Assembly: GCF_003259315.1 (NCBI RefSeq)
Contig: NZ_QLLT01000008.1
Coordinates: forward strand, 124,001 to 188,000
Direction of reading: 5' to 3'
Source: Kitasatospora sp. SolWspMP-SS2h
GTDB taxonomy: Bacteria; Actinomycetota; Actinomycetes; Streptomycetales; Streptomycetaceae
Length of the DNA: 64,000 nt
Part shown: in pieces, positions 8,048 through 18,088 of the stretch
How positions within the stretch are numbered: position 1 is the first letter of the stretch
Layout: each line of letters begins with the position of its first letter
Program-made: the position numbers and the translations under genes
Notes under the pieces: model-generated
Told to the model about the DNA's origin: nothing
Database searches by the model: none
Seen by the model: only the letters and a program-made list of their open reading frames with translations

Positions 8048-11000
8048 ATGCGGCTCTTTCGGCTCCACCGGTCCGGGCGGGGACCGACCACCGTCGCCGT
8101 CCTCGCCCTGCTCGCCGCCCTGGTCGGCTCGGGTGCCGTCGCCGGGCCCGCGGCCGGTGCCACCACGTCCGCGGTCATCGAGGGCGGTGCCCGTTTCCAG
8201 GTGCTCACCCCGACCCTGGTGCGGCTGGAGTACGCCGACGACGGCGTGTTCCAGGACGGTACGACGTTCAACGCGGTCGGCCGGGACTTCCCCGCCGCCG
8301 CCTACACCACGAACGTGACGTCCGACGGGTACCGCGAGATCAGGACCAGCGCGCTGACACTGCGTTACAAGCAGGGCAGCGGGCCGTTCACCGCCGCCAA
8401 CCTGTCCGTCACGCTGGCGGGCACCGGGGCGACCGCCAAGCCGGCCTTCCCCTCGTACTGCCCGCTGGGAACCGCCTGTGAGGCGGAGAACGCCCTGTTC
8501 ACCGGCCGGGCCGCGGCCGCGTACGACCACGCCGGCCACACCGGCTCGGGCTTCGTCGCCGGCTTCGAGCAGGCCGGCGCCGCGCTCGGCCAGGACGTCT
8601 CGGGCGTCCCCGCCGCGGGCACCTACCGGCTCCAGGTGCGGTACTCCAACGCCACCGGCGGCACGGGGAGCCTGTCCACCACCGTCAACGGCGCCCCCGG
8701 CCCCAGGCTCAGCCTGCCGGCCACCCCCTCGTGGGACGCCTGGTCCACCGCGTCCGCGACGGTCACCCTCGGCGCGGGGACCGACGCGCTGTCCCTGGTG
8801 CAGAACGCCGGCGACACCGGCCGGGTCAACCTCGACTCGCTGGCCGTCACCCCGGCCGCCACCACGGCGTACCCGGCGGCGTCGACCGCGCTCACCACCA
8901 CCGGCTACGGCGCCGGACCGACCAGCACCCTCGGCGGCTGGTACCGCTCGCTGGACAACCCGGCGTCGCTACCGGTGGCCGAGCACCCCGGCATCCTGAA
9001 CCGCGGCGGCTGGTACCTGCTGGACGACACCCGCACCGCCCTGCTCGGCGCCGACCGCACCGTCACCGACCGGCCCTCGCACGGCAGTCGGCCCTACCAG
9101 GACGGCTACTTCTTCGGCTACGGCCAGGACTACAAGCGGGGGCTCGGCGACCTCAACGCGCTGACCGGGGGGACCGCCCTGCTGCCGCAGTCCGCCTACG
9201 GCGTGTGGTACTCCCGCTACTACGCCTACTCCGCCGCGGACTACGAGAACGCGCTGCTGCCGAAGTTCCGCAGCACGAACACGCCCGTCGACTGGCTGGT
9301 GGTGGACACCGACTGGAAGGCCCCGGGCGGCTGGAACGGCTGGAACTGGAACACCGGACTGTTCCCCGACCCGCAGGGCTTCCTCGACTGGACCAAGCAG
9401 CAGGGCCTGTCGGTGGCGATGAACATCCACCCGACGATCGACCGGGCGGACCCGAAGTTCGCCGCCACCGACAGCGCCGCCGGCGGGCTGGCCTCCGACG
9501 GCGGGAGCACGTACAAGTTCGACTGGTCCGACCCGAAGCAGCTCGCCGCCTACCTCGCCCTGCACCAGCCGTTCGAGCGGCAGGGCACCCGCACCTGGTG
9601 GCTCGACGCCTGCTGCGACTCCTCCGGCGCCTCCGACCCGCACGTCGCCGCCGACAACCTGATCAACCAGGCCTACGCCGACGACGCCACCGCCAAGGGT
9701 CTGCGCGGCTTCTCCTTCGCCCGGATCGGCGCCGCCACCCCCGACGGCTACGCCGGCAACCACCCCGTCGGCCCCTGGTCCGAGCGCCGCAACACCCTCC
9801 AGTTCACCGGCGACACCCCCGCCACCTGGGACATGCTCGCCTACGAGACCCGCTTCACCGCCGACGAGGCCGCCGCCGGCCTGAGCAACGTCAGCCACGA
9901 CATCGGCAGCTTCCACGGCGGCCACCTCGCCGACGACCTGTACGCGCGGTGGATGCAGTTCGGGGTGTTCCAGCCGATCGACCGGATGCACTCCGACCAC
10001 GGCGACCGGCTGCCCTGGAACTACACCGGCGCCGCGGCGGCCAGCGCCGAGGCGTCGCTGCGGCTGCGCGAGGCCCTGGTGCCGTACACCTACACGCTCG
10101 CCCAGCAGGCGAACGCCACCGGCGTGCCGATCGTCCGGCCGATGTACCTCGACTACCCGACCCAGGACGCCGCGTACGCCGCCACCGGCGAGTACCTGTA
10201 CGGGCCCGACGTCCTGGTCGCGCCGATCACCACGCCGAACGACGCGAACGGCAACGGCTCGGCCCCGGTGTGGGTGCCGCCGGGCAGTTGGACCGACTAC
10301 TTCACCGGCCGCACCTACACCGGCCCGGCCACGGTCACCGTCACCGCCCCGCTGTCGCAGCTGCCCGTGCTCGTCAAGGCCGGCGGCATCCTGCCCACCC
10401 GGACCGACTACGTCGACCACCAGGGCGCCCCGCTGACCGCCCTCACCGTCAACGTCGCGGCCGGCGCCGACGGCGCCTTCTCGCTCTACTCCGACGCCGG
10501 CGAGGGCAACGACCACAAGGCCGGCAAGTCCACCTCCGCACCGCTGTCCTGGAACGACGCCGCCCGCACCCTGACCGTCGGCGCGCAGAGCGGCGGCTAC
10601 GCCGGCGCCCCGACCTCCCGCGCCTACACGCTGCGGCTGTCGAACTCCGCGGCCCCCACCGCCGTCCTGGTCGACGGCGTCCAGGTGCCGGAGACCGCCT
10701 GGTCGTGGAACGTCAACCGGCGCACCGTGACCGTCACCACCGACCCGCTGCCGCTCGGCGCGGCGCACACCGTCACGCTGAACGGCAGCGCGAACGCCAA
10801 CCCGACCGCCGGCGAGGTCCTCGGGGCCGGCGGGCAGTGCCTGGACGTCAAGGGCGGCGGCTCCGCCGACGGCACGGGCCTGCAGCTGTGGGGCTGCAAC
10901 CACACCGCGGCCCAGACCTTCGCGCACCCGGCCGACGGCACCCTGCGCGTCCTGGGCAGGTGCGTCACCGCCGCCGGCGGCGCCACCGGGAACGGCACGC

Positions 11001-11563
11001 CGGTCAGCCTGGCCGGATGCTCCGGCGGACCCTCCCAGACCTGGACGCACCGCACCGACGGCGCCCTGGTCAACACCGGCTCGGGCCGCTGCCTCGACGT
11101 GCCCGACGGAACGACCACGCCCGGCGCCGCGGCACTCCGGCTCTACGACTGCAACGCCTCGGCCGCGCAGGCGTGGAAGCTGCCGCCGGCCCCGCTGACC
11201 GGCCCCGGCGGACTGTGCGCCGACATCGCCAACGCCGACCCGGCCACCCCCACCCCCGCCCAGCTCTCCGGCTGCAACGGCACCGACGCCCAGCGCTTCT
11301 CCGCCCCCGGGGACCGCACCCTGCACGTCCTGGGCAAGTGCCTGGACGCGGCGGCCGGCGCCACCGCCAACGGCACCCCCGCCCAGCTGTGGGACTGCAA
11401 CGGCACCGGCGCCCAGACCTGGGTCACCCGCGCCGACGGCACCCTGTTCAATCCGCAGTCCGGCCGGTGCCTGGACGACGCCGGGAACAAGCAGCAGTCC
11501 GGCGACGCGCTGCAGATCTGGGACTGCAACGGCACCACCGCCCAACGCTTCACCCTCGGCTGA
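8048..11563 (+). CDS. Secreted GH31 glycosidase with CBM and two ricin-type lectin domains
   Basis: A 1171-residue exoenzyme. Residues 1-38 form a signal peptide (LLAALVGSGAVAGPAAGA). A beta-rich carbohydrate-binding module interrupts the N-terminal domain at about 144-271. The GH31 barrel follows (VDWLVVDTDWKAPGGWNGW): the likely nucleophile is Asp520 in WWLDACCD and the likely acid/base is Asp589 in FTGDTPATW. Residues about 927-1044 and 1050-1171 are two ricin-B-like (CBM13) lectin domains with repeated CLDV/QxW motifs. It should cleave alpha-linked sugars (glucose, xylose or related) outside the cell; the exact linkage cannot be told. ATG 8048 is chosen for its GGAGG at 8036; a TTG two codons earlier lies inside that site. 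A hairpin terminator follows. Confidence 0.88.
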   Translation: MRLFRLHRSGRGPTTVAVLALLAALVGSGAVAGPAAGATTSAVIEGGARFQVLTPTLVRLEYADDGVFQDGTTFNAVGRDFPAAAYTTNVTSDGYREIRTSALTLRYKQGSGPFTAANLSVTLAGTGATAKPAFPSYCPLGTACEAENALFTGRAAAAYDHAGHTGSGFVAGFEQAGAALGQDVSGVPAAGTYRLQVRYSNATGGTGSLSTTVNGAPGPRLSLPATPSWDAWSTASATVTLGAGTDALSLVQNAGDTGRVNLDSLAVTPAATTAYPAASTALTTTGYGAGPTSTLGGWYRSLDNPASLPVAEHPGILNRGGWYLLDDTRTALLGADRTVTDRPSHGSRPYQDGYFFGYGQDYKRGLGDLNALTGGTALLPQSAYGVWYSRYYAYSAADYENALLPKFRSTNTPVDWLVVDTDWKAPGGWNGWNWNTGLFPDPQGFLDWTKQQGLSVAMNIHPTIDRADPKFAATDSAAGGLASDGGSTYKFDWSDPKQLAAYLALHQPFERQGTRTWWLDACCDSSGASDPHVAADNLINQAYADDATAKGLRGFSFARIGAATPDGYAGNHPVGPWSERRNTLQFTGDTPATWDMLAYETRFTADEAAAGLSNVSHDIGSFHGGHLADDLYARWMQFGVFQPIDRMHSDHGDRLPWNYTGAAAASAEASLRLREALVPYTYTLAQQANATGVPIVRPMYLDYPTQDAAYAATGEYLYGPDVLVAPITTPNDANGNGSAPVWVPPGSWTDYFTGRTYTGPATVTVTAPLSQLPVLVKAGGILPTRTDYVDHQGAPLTALTVNVAAGADGAFSLYSDAGEGNDHKAGKSTSAPLSWNDAARTLTVGAQSGGYAGAPTSRAYTLRLSNSAAPTAVLVDGVQVPETAWSWNVNRRTVTVTTDPLPLGAAHTVTLNGSANANPTAGEVLGAGGQCLDVKGGGSADGTGLQLWGCNHTAAQTFAHPADGTLRVLGRCVTAAGGATGNGTPVSLAGCSGGPSQTWTHRTDGALVNTGSGRCLDVPDGTTTPGAAALRLYDCNASAAQAWKLPPAPLTGPGGLCADIANADPATPTPAQLSGCNGTDAQRFSAPGDRTLHVLGKCLDAAAGATANGTPAQLWDCNGTGAQTWVTRADGTLFNPQSGRCLDDAGNKQQSGDALQIWDCNGTTAQRFTLG

Positions 11564-11574
11564 GGCCAGCTCCT

Positions 11575-11614
11575 CGCGGGGTGGCGGCTCCGACCGCGGA
11601 GCCGCCACCCCGCG
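11575..11614. terminator. Terminator after the GH31 gene
   Basis: An 18-bp perfect stem (11575-11592 with 11597-11614) and a 4-base loop, 12 bases after the GH31 stop. It separates the GH31 and GH92 genes into independent units despite their shared operator. Confidence 0.85.
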
Positions 11615-11682
11615 GGCCCGCTCACGGCCCGCCCCCGCCCGTCCCCGCTCGGAAGCCGCCGGCGCACCAGCGCCAGGCCATT

Positions 11683-11702
11683 CGATGACAACGATGTCAT
11701 CG
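11683..11702. promoter_or_regulatory. LacI-like operator, GH92 gene
   Basis: CGATGACA-ACGA-TGTCATCG has 8-bp perfect arms around ACGA and contains the variant core GACAACGATGTC. It lies 33 bases before the GH92 start and matches the operators of the neighbouring GH31 and GH3 genes. Confidence 0.65.
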
Positions 11703-11734
11703 ACGAGTTCCCCACCCCGAAACGGAGAGGCCCC

Positions 11735-14569
11735 ATGACCCGTCCCCCCGTGCACAGACGCCTGCTGTCCGCGCTCTCCACGTTCGGACTGCTCGCCGGC
11801 CTGGGGCTGGCGCAGTTCGCCGCCCCACCGACCGCGGCCGCCGCCGTCAGCGACCCCGCCGCCACGGTCAACACCCTGATCGGCTCCAGCAACAGCGGCG
11901 AGACGTTCCCCGGCGCCGACACCCCCTTCGGCATGGTGCAGTGGAGCCCGGAGAACACCCGGGGCAACCAGACCCGCACCCCGCAGCCCGGCGGCTACGA
12001 CTACGACGCCACCCGGATCCGCGGCTTCAGCCTCACCCACCTGTCGGGCACCGGCTGCGCGGGCGGCGCGGGTGACGTGCCCTTCCTGCCGTACGCGGGC
12101 GCGGTCACCTCCTCCCCGAGCGCCGACCGCACGGACGCCGCCTACGCCGCGAACTTCTCACACGCCAACGAGACCGGCACCGCCGGCTCCTACCGGGTCG
12201 GCCTGGACTCCGGCGTCAACGTCGAACTGTCCGCGACCACCCGCACCGGGGCCGGCCGCTTCACCTACCCGACGGGCAAGCCGCTGTCGCTCCTGGTGCG
12301 CACCTCCAACTCCGAGGTCGGCAGCAGCGCGGCGCAGACCACCATCGACACCGCCAACCGGGCGATCAGCGGATCGGTGACCAGCGGCAACTTCTGCGGC
12401 TACATCAACACCGTCGACCGGCGCAGCTACTACACGCTGTACTTCTACGCCGCCTTCGACCGGCCGTTCGCCGGCACCGGGACCTGGCAGGACGGCACCC
12501 TGTCCGCGGGCAGCACCAGCTCCAGCGGCGGGACGACCTACGGCACCGACGGCTGGCCGGCGGCCGGCAAGGGCTCCGGCGGCTACGTCACGTTCGACCC
12601 GGCCCAGGGCCAGTCGGTCGGGGTGCGGGTCGGCGTCTCCTACGTCAGCGCCGCCAACGCCAAGGCCAACCTCGACGCCGAGAACCCGGCCGGCACCGCC
12701 TTCGACACCGTCAAGCAGCGCGCCCACGACGCCTGGAACACCGAACTGAACCGGATCTCGATCACCGGCGGCACCACCGCCCAGCAGTCGACGTTCTACA
12801 CCGCGCTGTACCACTCGCTGCTGCACCCCAACGTGTTCAGCGACACCAACGGCCAGTACGTCGGCATGGACCAGAAGACGCACGCCCTCTCGACCGGGCA
12901 GCACGCCCAGTACGCCAACTTCTCCGGCTGGGACGTCTACCGCGACCAGGTCCAACTGGTGACCCTGCTGCGGCCCGACATCGGCGCGGACATCGCCCAG
13001 TCGCTCTACAACCAGGCCAACCAGAACAACGGCGTGTGGGACCGCTGGACCCACAACCAGGGCGGCACCCACGTGATGACCGGCGACCCCGGACACGCCG
13101 CGGTGGCCAGCATCTACGCCTTCGGCGGCACCTCGTTCGACGCCGCCGGGGCGCTCGCCTCGATGGTGCACGCCGCCACCACCGTCACCGCCGAGGACCG
13201 CGGCCGCGACGGCTGGAACGTCATGGTGACCGGCGAGCGGCCCTCCCTGGACCGGTACCTGTCGATCGGGTACGTGCCCTCCGACGGGAACGCCTGGGGC
13301 GGGGCGGGCGAGACGCTCGAGGACGTCTCCGCCGACTTCGGCATCTCCCAGCTGGCCCAGCGCCTGAACGACACCGGCGACGGCAGCCGGTTCCTGGCCC
13401 GGGCGCAGAACTGGCGGAACGTCTTCAACCCGGCCACCGGCTACATCCAGCAGCGCGACTCCGCCGGGGCCTGGCAGTCCTTCGACCCGGCCAGTGACGA
13501 CGGCTTCGCCGAGGGCAGCGCCGCCCAGTACACCTGGATGGTCCCCTTCAACGTCAAGGGCCTGTTCACCGCGATGGGCGGCGCGGCGACGGCCGCGGGC
13601 CGACTGGACCGGTTCTTCCACAACCCCGACAACAGCTGGGCGCTGTCCGGCTCCGACGGCACCCACTCCGACGTCAGCAACGAGCCCTCGATCGGCACCC
13701 CCTGGCTGTACGACTTCGCCGGGCAGCCCTACAAGACGCAGCAGACCGTCCGCCAGGCCGTCAACACGCTGTGGTCCGCCGGCCCGGGCGGGATTCCCGG
13801 CCAGGATGACCTCGGGGCGATGTCCTCCTGGTACGTCTTCGCGGCCGCGGGCATCTACCCCCTCGCGCCGGGCCGGGCCGAACTCCTGCTCGCCAGCCCG
13901 CTGTTCAGCCAGGTCGTGGTGCACCGCGGCAACGGCGCGACCCTCACCCTGAACGCCACCGGCGCCGGCACCAACGCCCCCTACGTCCAGAGCCTGCGGG
14001 TCAACGGCACGACCTCGACCCGCCCCTGGCTGCCGGAGTCGCTGGTCACCGACGGCGGCACCGTCGACCTCACCTTGAGCGGCACCGCCAACACCTCCTG
14101 GGGCACCGCCGCCGCCGACGCCCCGCCGTCCTTCGACGCCGGCCCGACCTCCGCCGACCTGGCCCTGAACAGGCCCGCCACCGCCGACTCCTCCTGCAAC
14201 ACCGACGAGGGCCCGGCCAAGGCGGTCAACGGCAGCGTCTCGGGCGGCAGCGGCGACAAGTGGTGCTCGCTCGGCGGCACCAAGTGGTGGCGGGTGGACC
14301 TGGGCGGCCCGACCCAGGTCCGCACCGTCACCGTCCGGCACGCGGGCGCGGGCGGGGAGAGCACCGCCTGGAACACCCGCGACTACGACATCCAGGCGTC
14401 CGACGACGGCACCGCCTGGACCACCCTGGTCCAGGCCCGGGGCAACACCGCCGACGTCACCACCCACGCGGTGAACGCCACGGCCCGCTACCTGAAGCTC
14501 AACGTCCTGACCCCCGAGCAGGGTGGCGGCGGCGCCGCCCGCATCTACGAGTTCGAGGTGTACGGCTGA
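11735..14569 (+). CDS. Secreted GH92 alpha-mannosidase with F5/8-type CBM
   Basis: A 944-residue exoenzyme. The signal peptide covers residues 1-37 (ending PPTAAAA). The GH92 fold opens with AATVNTLIGSSNSGETFPGA and PFGMVQWSPE. Near residue 690, GQDDLGAMSSWYVF carries the paired aspartates that provide the catalytic base in the calcium-dependent GH92 family, and SNEPSIGTPWLYDF lies just before it. Residues about 807-944 form an F5/8-type (CBM32-like) sugar-binding domain. GH92 enzymes remove alpha-mannose from N-glycans or mannans, usually as exo-enzymes. GGAGAGG precedes the ATG. It ends convergently against the GH3 gene with a shared hairpin. Confidence 0.93.
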   Translation: MTRPPVHRRLLSALSTFGLLAGLGLAQFAAPPTAAAAVSDPAATVNTLIGSSNSGETFPGADTPFGMVQWSPENTRGNQTRTPQPGGYDYDATRIRGFSLTHLSGTGCAGGAGDVPFLPYAGAVTSSPSADRTDAAYAANFSHANETGTAGSYRVGLDSGVNVELSATTRTGAGRFTYPTGKPLSLLVRTSNSEVGSSAAQTTIDTANRAISGSVTSGNFCGYINTVDRRSYYTLYFYAAFDRPFAGTGTWQDGTLSAGSTSSSGGTTYGTDGWPAAGKGSGGYVTFDPAQGQSVGVRVGVSYVSAANAKANLDAENPAGTAFDTVKQRAHDAWNTELNRISITGGTTAQQSTFYTALYHSLLHPNVFSDTNGQYVGMDQKTHALSTGQHAQYANFSGWDVYRDQVQLVTLLRPDIGADIAQSLYNQANQNNGVWDRWTHNQGGTHVMTGDPGHAAVASIYAFGGTSFDAAGALASMVHAATTVTAEDRGRDGWNVMVTGERPSLDRYLSIGYVPSDGNAWGGAGETLEDVSADFGISQLAQRLNDTGDGSRFLARAQNWRNVFNPATGYIQQRDSAGAWQSFDPASDDGFAEGSAAQYTWMVPFNVKGLFTAMGGAATAAGRLDRFFHNPDNSWALSGSDGTHSDVSNEPSIGTPWLYDFAGQPYKTQQTVRQAVNTLWSAGPGGIPGQDDLGAMSSWYVFAAAGIYPLAPGRAELLLASPLFSQVVVHRGNGATLTLNATGAGTNAPYVQSLRVNGTTSTRPWLPESLVTDGGTVDLTLSGTANTSWGTAAADAPPSFDAGPTSADLALNRPATADSSCNTDEGPAKAVNGSVSGGSGDKWCSLGGTKWWRVDLGGPTQVRTVTVRHAGAGGESTAWNTRDYDIQASDDGTAWTTLVQARGNTADVTTHAVNATARYLKLNVLTPEQGGGGAARIYEFEVYG

Positions 14570-14583
14570 TCCCGCGGCCGTGA

Positions 14584-14625
14584 CCCGGGCCGCCGCGCGG
14601 AGCAGTGTCCGCGCGGCGGCCCGGG
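14584..14625. terminator. Bidirectional terminator between GH92 and GH3 genes
   Basis: An 18-bp perfect stem (14584-14601 with 14608-14625) and loop GCAGTG between the stops of two convergent genes (14569 and 14633). Confidence 0.88.
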
Positions 14626-14632
14626 CCGTCGG

Positions 14633-17600
14633 TCAGGGCAGGGTCCACTTCTGGGCGGCCGAGCCGTTGCAGGCGTAGATCTGCAGCTGCGTCCCGGGCG
14701 TGGTGGTCCCGGCCGGGACGTCCAGGCAGCGCCCGGAGCCGGGGTTCAGCAGAGAGCCGTCGGTCCGGGGCTGCCAGACCTGGGCCCCGGTGCCGTTGCA
14801 GGTCCACAGCTGCACGGGCGTCCTGTCCGCGGTCCCGGCGCTCGCGACGTCCAGGCACCTGCCGAGCGCCTGGAGGGTTCCGCCGGACGCCACCGTCCAC
14901 TGCTGCGCCGCGGTGCCGTTGCAGCCGTAGACCGTGACCGGGTTGCCGTCCGCGGTGTCCGCCGCCCGGTCGTCCAGGCAGAGCGAGGACGACACGCCCG
15001 CGACGACCGGGCCGGTCCTGGTCGGTCCGCCGGCGGCGGTGGTGGTCCAGACGAAGGTGGTGCTCCCCTTCGCGCCGGTGCCGTCGGTGGCGGTGACGGT
15101 GACAGTGCTGGTGCCGGCCGAGGTGGCGGTGCCGGAGACCACCCCGGTGGAGGCGTCGACCGACAGCCCCGCGGGCAGCCCGGTGGCCGCGTACGCCAGG
15201 CTCTGGCCGGCGGCGCTGTCCGAGGCGTGCACGGTCAGGGCGGCCGGCACGCCGACCGGGCTGCTCATGCCCGCCGGGCCGTCGACGGTGACCGTGTTGC
15301 CGGTGGCCGTGGAGGTCACGTTCAGGCTGCCGGTGAGCTGCGGGCCGTCCGAGGTGTCGCCGACCAGGACGCCGTACGTGCCGGTGTCGGCGGTCCACCG
15401 GCCGGCGGCCGTGCTCCAGTACGACAGGTCGCGCAGGCCGAGCGGGAAGCTGACCTGCTTGCTGGCCCCGGGCTGGAGGTCGACGCGCACGAAACCCTTG
15501 AGCTGCCTGGACGGCTCGCCGGCCGACGCGGGTGCCTTGACGTAGAGCTGCGCGACGTCCGCCCCGGCGCGGGTGCCGGTGTTGGTGACCGTCGCGGTGA
15601 CCGTGGAGTCGCCGTGGGCGTCGGGACCGGACACGCTCAGGCCGCTGAAGCCGAACGTGGTGTACGACAGGCCGTAGCCGAACGGGAAGAGCGGGGCGAT
15701 GCCCTTGCTCTGGTACCAGCGGTAGCCCATGGCGAGGCCCTCGGAGTAGTGCACCTCGTTGTTCTGCCCCGGCCACTGGGCGGCGGTGCCGGCCGGCACG
15801 TCGGTCAGGTTCGCGGGGAAGCTGACCGGGAGCTTGCCGGACGGGTTGGCGTCCCCGAACAGCAGCCCGGCGATCGCGGTGCCCTCGCTCTGGCCCGCGT
15901 ACCAGCCCTCCAGCACCGCGGACACGCTGCCGAGCCAGGGCATGGTCACGGCGGAGCCGGTGTTGAGCACGACGATCGTGCGCGGGTTGACCGCGGCGAC
16001 GTCGGCGATCAACTGGTTCTGGTCGCCGGGGAGTTCGATGTCCGGCAGGTCCGATCCCTCCGCCTCGTCGGTCTTGGCGAAGACCACCGCGGTGGTGGAG
16101 TTCCGGGCCAGCGCGACGGCCGCGGCGAGGTCGCTGTCCGTGTAGTTCGCCGGGGTCCACGCCAGGCTGAGCCGGCTCCCGCCGCTCCGGTCGTAGTAGT
16201 CGACCTCGATCGGGACGCTCTGGCCGGCGGTCAGGGTGACGCTGGCGGACCGGGTGGCGGGGGCCTGGTCGGCCCACTGGTCGATCAGCTTCCGGCCGTT
16301 CAGGATGAGCCGGCTGCCGTCGTCGCTGGTGGTGGCGAAGGTGTAGACGCCGGTCGCCGGGGCCTTCAGGGTCCCGGTCCACCGGGCCGACCAGTTGGTG
16401 GCGTTGACGCCGGCGCCCGGTGACCCGCCGTTCCAGTCGGCTTCCAGGGTGGTGCTGTTGGCGGTGCGCACCGGGGTCCCGCTCAGGTCGGTGTTGTTGT
16501 AGAACTGTCCGGTCAGCCCGGTGCCGCCGCCCGCACTCGGCGTCAGCACGCCGGTCGGCACGACGGCCAGCGTCGATCCGGTCCTCGACCCCTGCGCGTA
16601 CTGCACGGTGACCCCGGACCCGGCGCGCGAGGCGATGCCCTGCTGCGGGCTGACCACCGAGGAGGCGTTGACCGAGGCGCTGCCGCCGCCGGAGTTCTGC
16701 CAGTTGCCGAGCACCGCGATCGACGAGCCGCCGCCCGTGCCGAGCGGCAGGACGCCGCCGGCGTTCTTCAGCAGCACCGTGCCCTCCTGGGCGATCCGCG
16801 CCCCGGTCGCGACGTGGCCCGGGGTGCTCACCGCGGCCCCGGTCGAACCGGTGGGCGTCCGGTCGAACAGGCCGAAGGCGAACATCTCGGTGAAGATCCG
16901 GCCGACCATGGTGTTCAGGGTGGCCTGGCTCACCGATCCGTCGGCCAGCGCCGCGGCCAGCGCGGACCCGTAGTGGTCGGCGCCGGGCATCTCCATGTCC
17001 ATCCCGGCGTCGGCCGACTCCGCCGTGGCGTGCGTCGCCCACCAGTCGGAGGTCACGAAGCCCTTGAAGCCGAACTGGTCGCGCAGGACGGTGGACAGCA
17101 GGTGCGCGTTCTGGCACGCGTAGGCGTCGTTGATCCGGCTGTAGGAGCACATCGCCGAGGACGCCGCCCCCTGCTGGGTGGCGGTCTGGAAGGCCGGCAG
17201 GTACAGCTCCTGCAGGGTCCGCTCGTCGACGATCGCGTTGTCGCTGTCGGTGTTGCGGTGGGTCTCCTGGTTGTACACCGCGATGTGCTTGACCTGGGCC
17301 ATCACCCCCTGGCCCTGGACGCCCCGGATCTCGGCCGCGCCCAACTTCCCCGCCAGGTAGGGGTCCTCGCCCATCGTCTCGAAGGCCCGGCCGAAGCGCG
17401 GGTCGCGCACCAGGTTCACCGTGGGGCCCAGGTCGACCTCGGACCCCTTGCCGGCCTGCTCGGCGCCGACCACCGCGCCGTAGTCCTGCTCGGCGGCGGT
17501 GTCCCAGGTGGCGGCCGCGCTGACCGCGGCCGGCAGTTGCGTCACGCCGCCCAGGCCCTCGCCGACCCCGGAGGGGCCGTCCTCCAGGTCCAGTTCCGAG

Positions 17601-17854
17601 ACGCACAGGGACGGGATCGCCGGGACCACCCCGGCGTAGGCACTGCTACCGGTCCCGGCGACCACGGACAGCTTCTGGGCCTGTGACATCGCGCCGACCA
17701 GCTGCGCGACCCGGTCGGCCACCGGGACGGTCGAGCCGACCCAGGGGCAGGCGCCGCCGACCGCCGCGGGGGGAGCGGCCGCCGCCGGTGCGACGCTCCC
17801 GGCTGCGGCCAGCACACCTCCGACCACCGCGCTCAACACTCTCGTCCGCTTCAT
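14633..17854 (-). CDS. Secreted GH3 glycosidase with PA14, Ig-like and ricin-type domains
   Basis: A 1073-residue exoenzyme. Signal peptide 1-27 (ending APAAAA). The GH3 N-terminal barrel contains KHIAVYNQETHRN and the nucleophile Asp270 in GFVTSDWWA. A PA14 module sits at about 445-580 (GQFYNNTDLSG, FATTSDDGSRLILNG), inserted in the second GH3 domain as in other beta-glucosidases. A fibronectin-III-like domain and an Ig-like/putative-cadherin repeat (about 851-940) precede a C-terminal ricin-B lectin domain (about 951-1073). A beta-glucosidase or beta-xylosidase is likely. ATG 17854 is chosen because GGAGAG lies 6 bases upstream; the 14 codons before it overlap the operator-leader region. 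Confidence 0.9.
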   Translation of the reverse strand: MKRTRVLSAVVGGVLAAAGSVAPAAAAPPAAVGGACPWVGSTVPVADRVAQLVGAMSQAQKLSVVAGTGSSAYAGVVPAIPSLCVSELDLEDGPSGVGEGLGGVTQLPAAVSAAATWDTAAEQDYGAVVGAEQAGKGSEVDLGPTVNLVRDPRFGRAFETMGEDPYLAGKLGAAEIRGVQGQGVMAQVKHIAVYNQETHRNTDSDNAIVDERTLQELYLPAFQTATQQGAASSAMCSYSRINDAYACQNAHLLSTVLRDQFGFKGFVTSDWWATHATAESADAGMDMEMPGADHYGSALAAALADGSVSQATLNTMVGRIFTEMFAFGLFDRTPTGSTGAAVSTPGHVATGARIAQEGTVLLKNAGGVLPLGTGGGSSIAVLGNWQNSGGGSASVNASSVVSPQQGIASRAGSGVTVQYAQGSRTGSTLAVVPTGVLTPSAGGGTGLTGQFYNNTDLSGTPVRTANSTTLEADWNGGSPGAGVNATNWSARWTGTLKAPATGVYTFATTSDDGSRLILNGRKLIDQWADQAPATRSASVTLTAGQSVPIEVDYYDRSGGSRLSLAWTPANYTDSDLAAAVALARNSTTAVVFAKTDEAEGSDLPDIELPGDQNQLIADVAAVNPRTIVVLNTGSAVTMPWLGSVSAVLEGWYAGQSEGTAIAGLLFGDANPSGKLPVSFPANLTDVPAGTAAQWPGQNNEVHYSEGLAMGYRWYQSKGIAPLFPFGYGLSYTTFGFSGLSVSGPDAHGDSTVTATVTNTGTRAGADVAQLYVKAPASAGEPSRQLKGFVRVDLQPGASKQVSFPLGLRDLSYWSTAAGRWTADTGTYGVLVGDTSDGPQLTGSLNVTSTATGNTVTVDGPAGMSSPVGVPAALTVHASDSAAGQSLAYAATGLPAGLSVDASTGVVSGTATSAGTSTVTVTATDGTGAKGSTTFVWTTTAAGGPTRTGPVVAGVSSSLCLDDRAADTADGNPVTVYGCNGTAAQQWTVASGGTLQALGRCLDVASAGTADRTPVQLWTCNGTGAQVWQPRTDGSLLNPGSGRCLDVPAGTTTPGTQLQIYACNGSAAQKWTLP

Positions 17855-17890
17855 CGCTTCTCTCCGTTCGGTCGTGCGGCCCACCCGGGA

Positions 17891-17904
17891 TGACAACGTT
17901 GTCC
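17891..17904. promoter_or_regulatory. LacI-like operator, GH3 gene
   Basis: TGACAACGTTGTCC shares 13 of 14 bases with the palindrome before the GH31 gene and lies 37 bases upstream of the GH3 start. It is the third copy of the operator in this locus. Confidence 0.68.
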
Positions 17905-18088
17905 GAGTGGGCGGGAGCGCCGCCAGGGTCCGACGAGCAGGGGGGTGGCGTCCGCGGTGGAGGCAGGTGCGGCAGCCGGCGGGGCGAACGGGCAGGTCGC
18001 GAGCGGGACGCGTGACCGCTCCGTCGACGCGGCTCCGGGCACGGGTGCCCCGGCTGCCGCCGGACTGCCGGGGGCTTGGACGCGCTCA

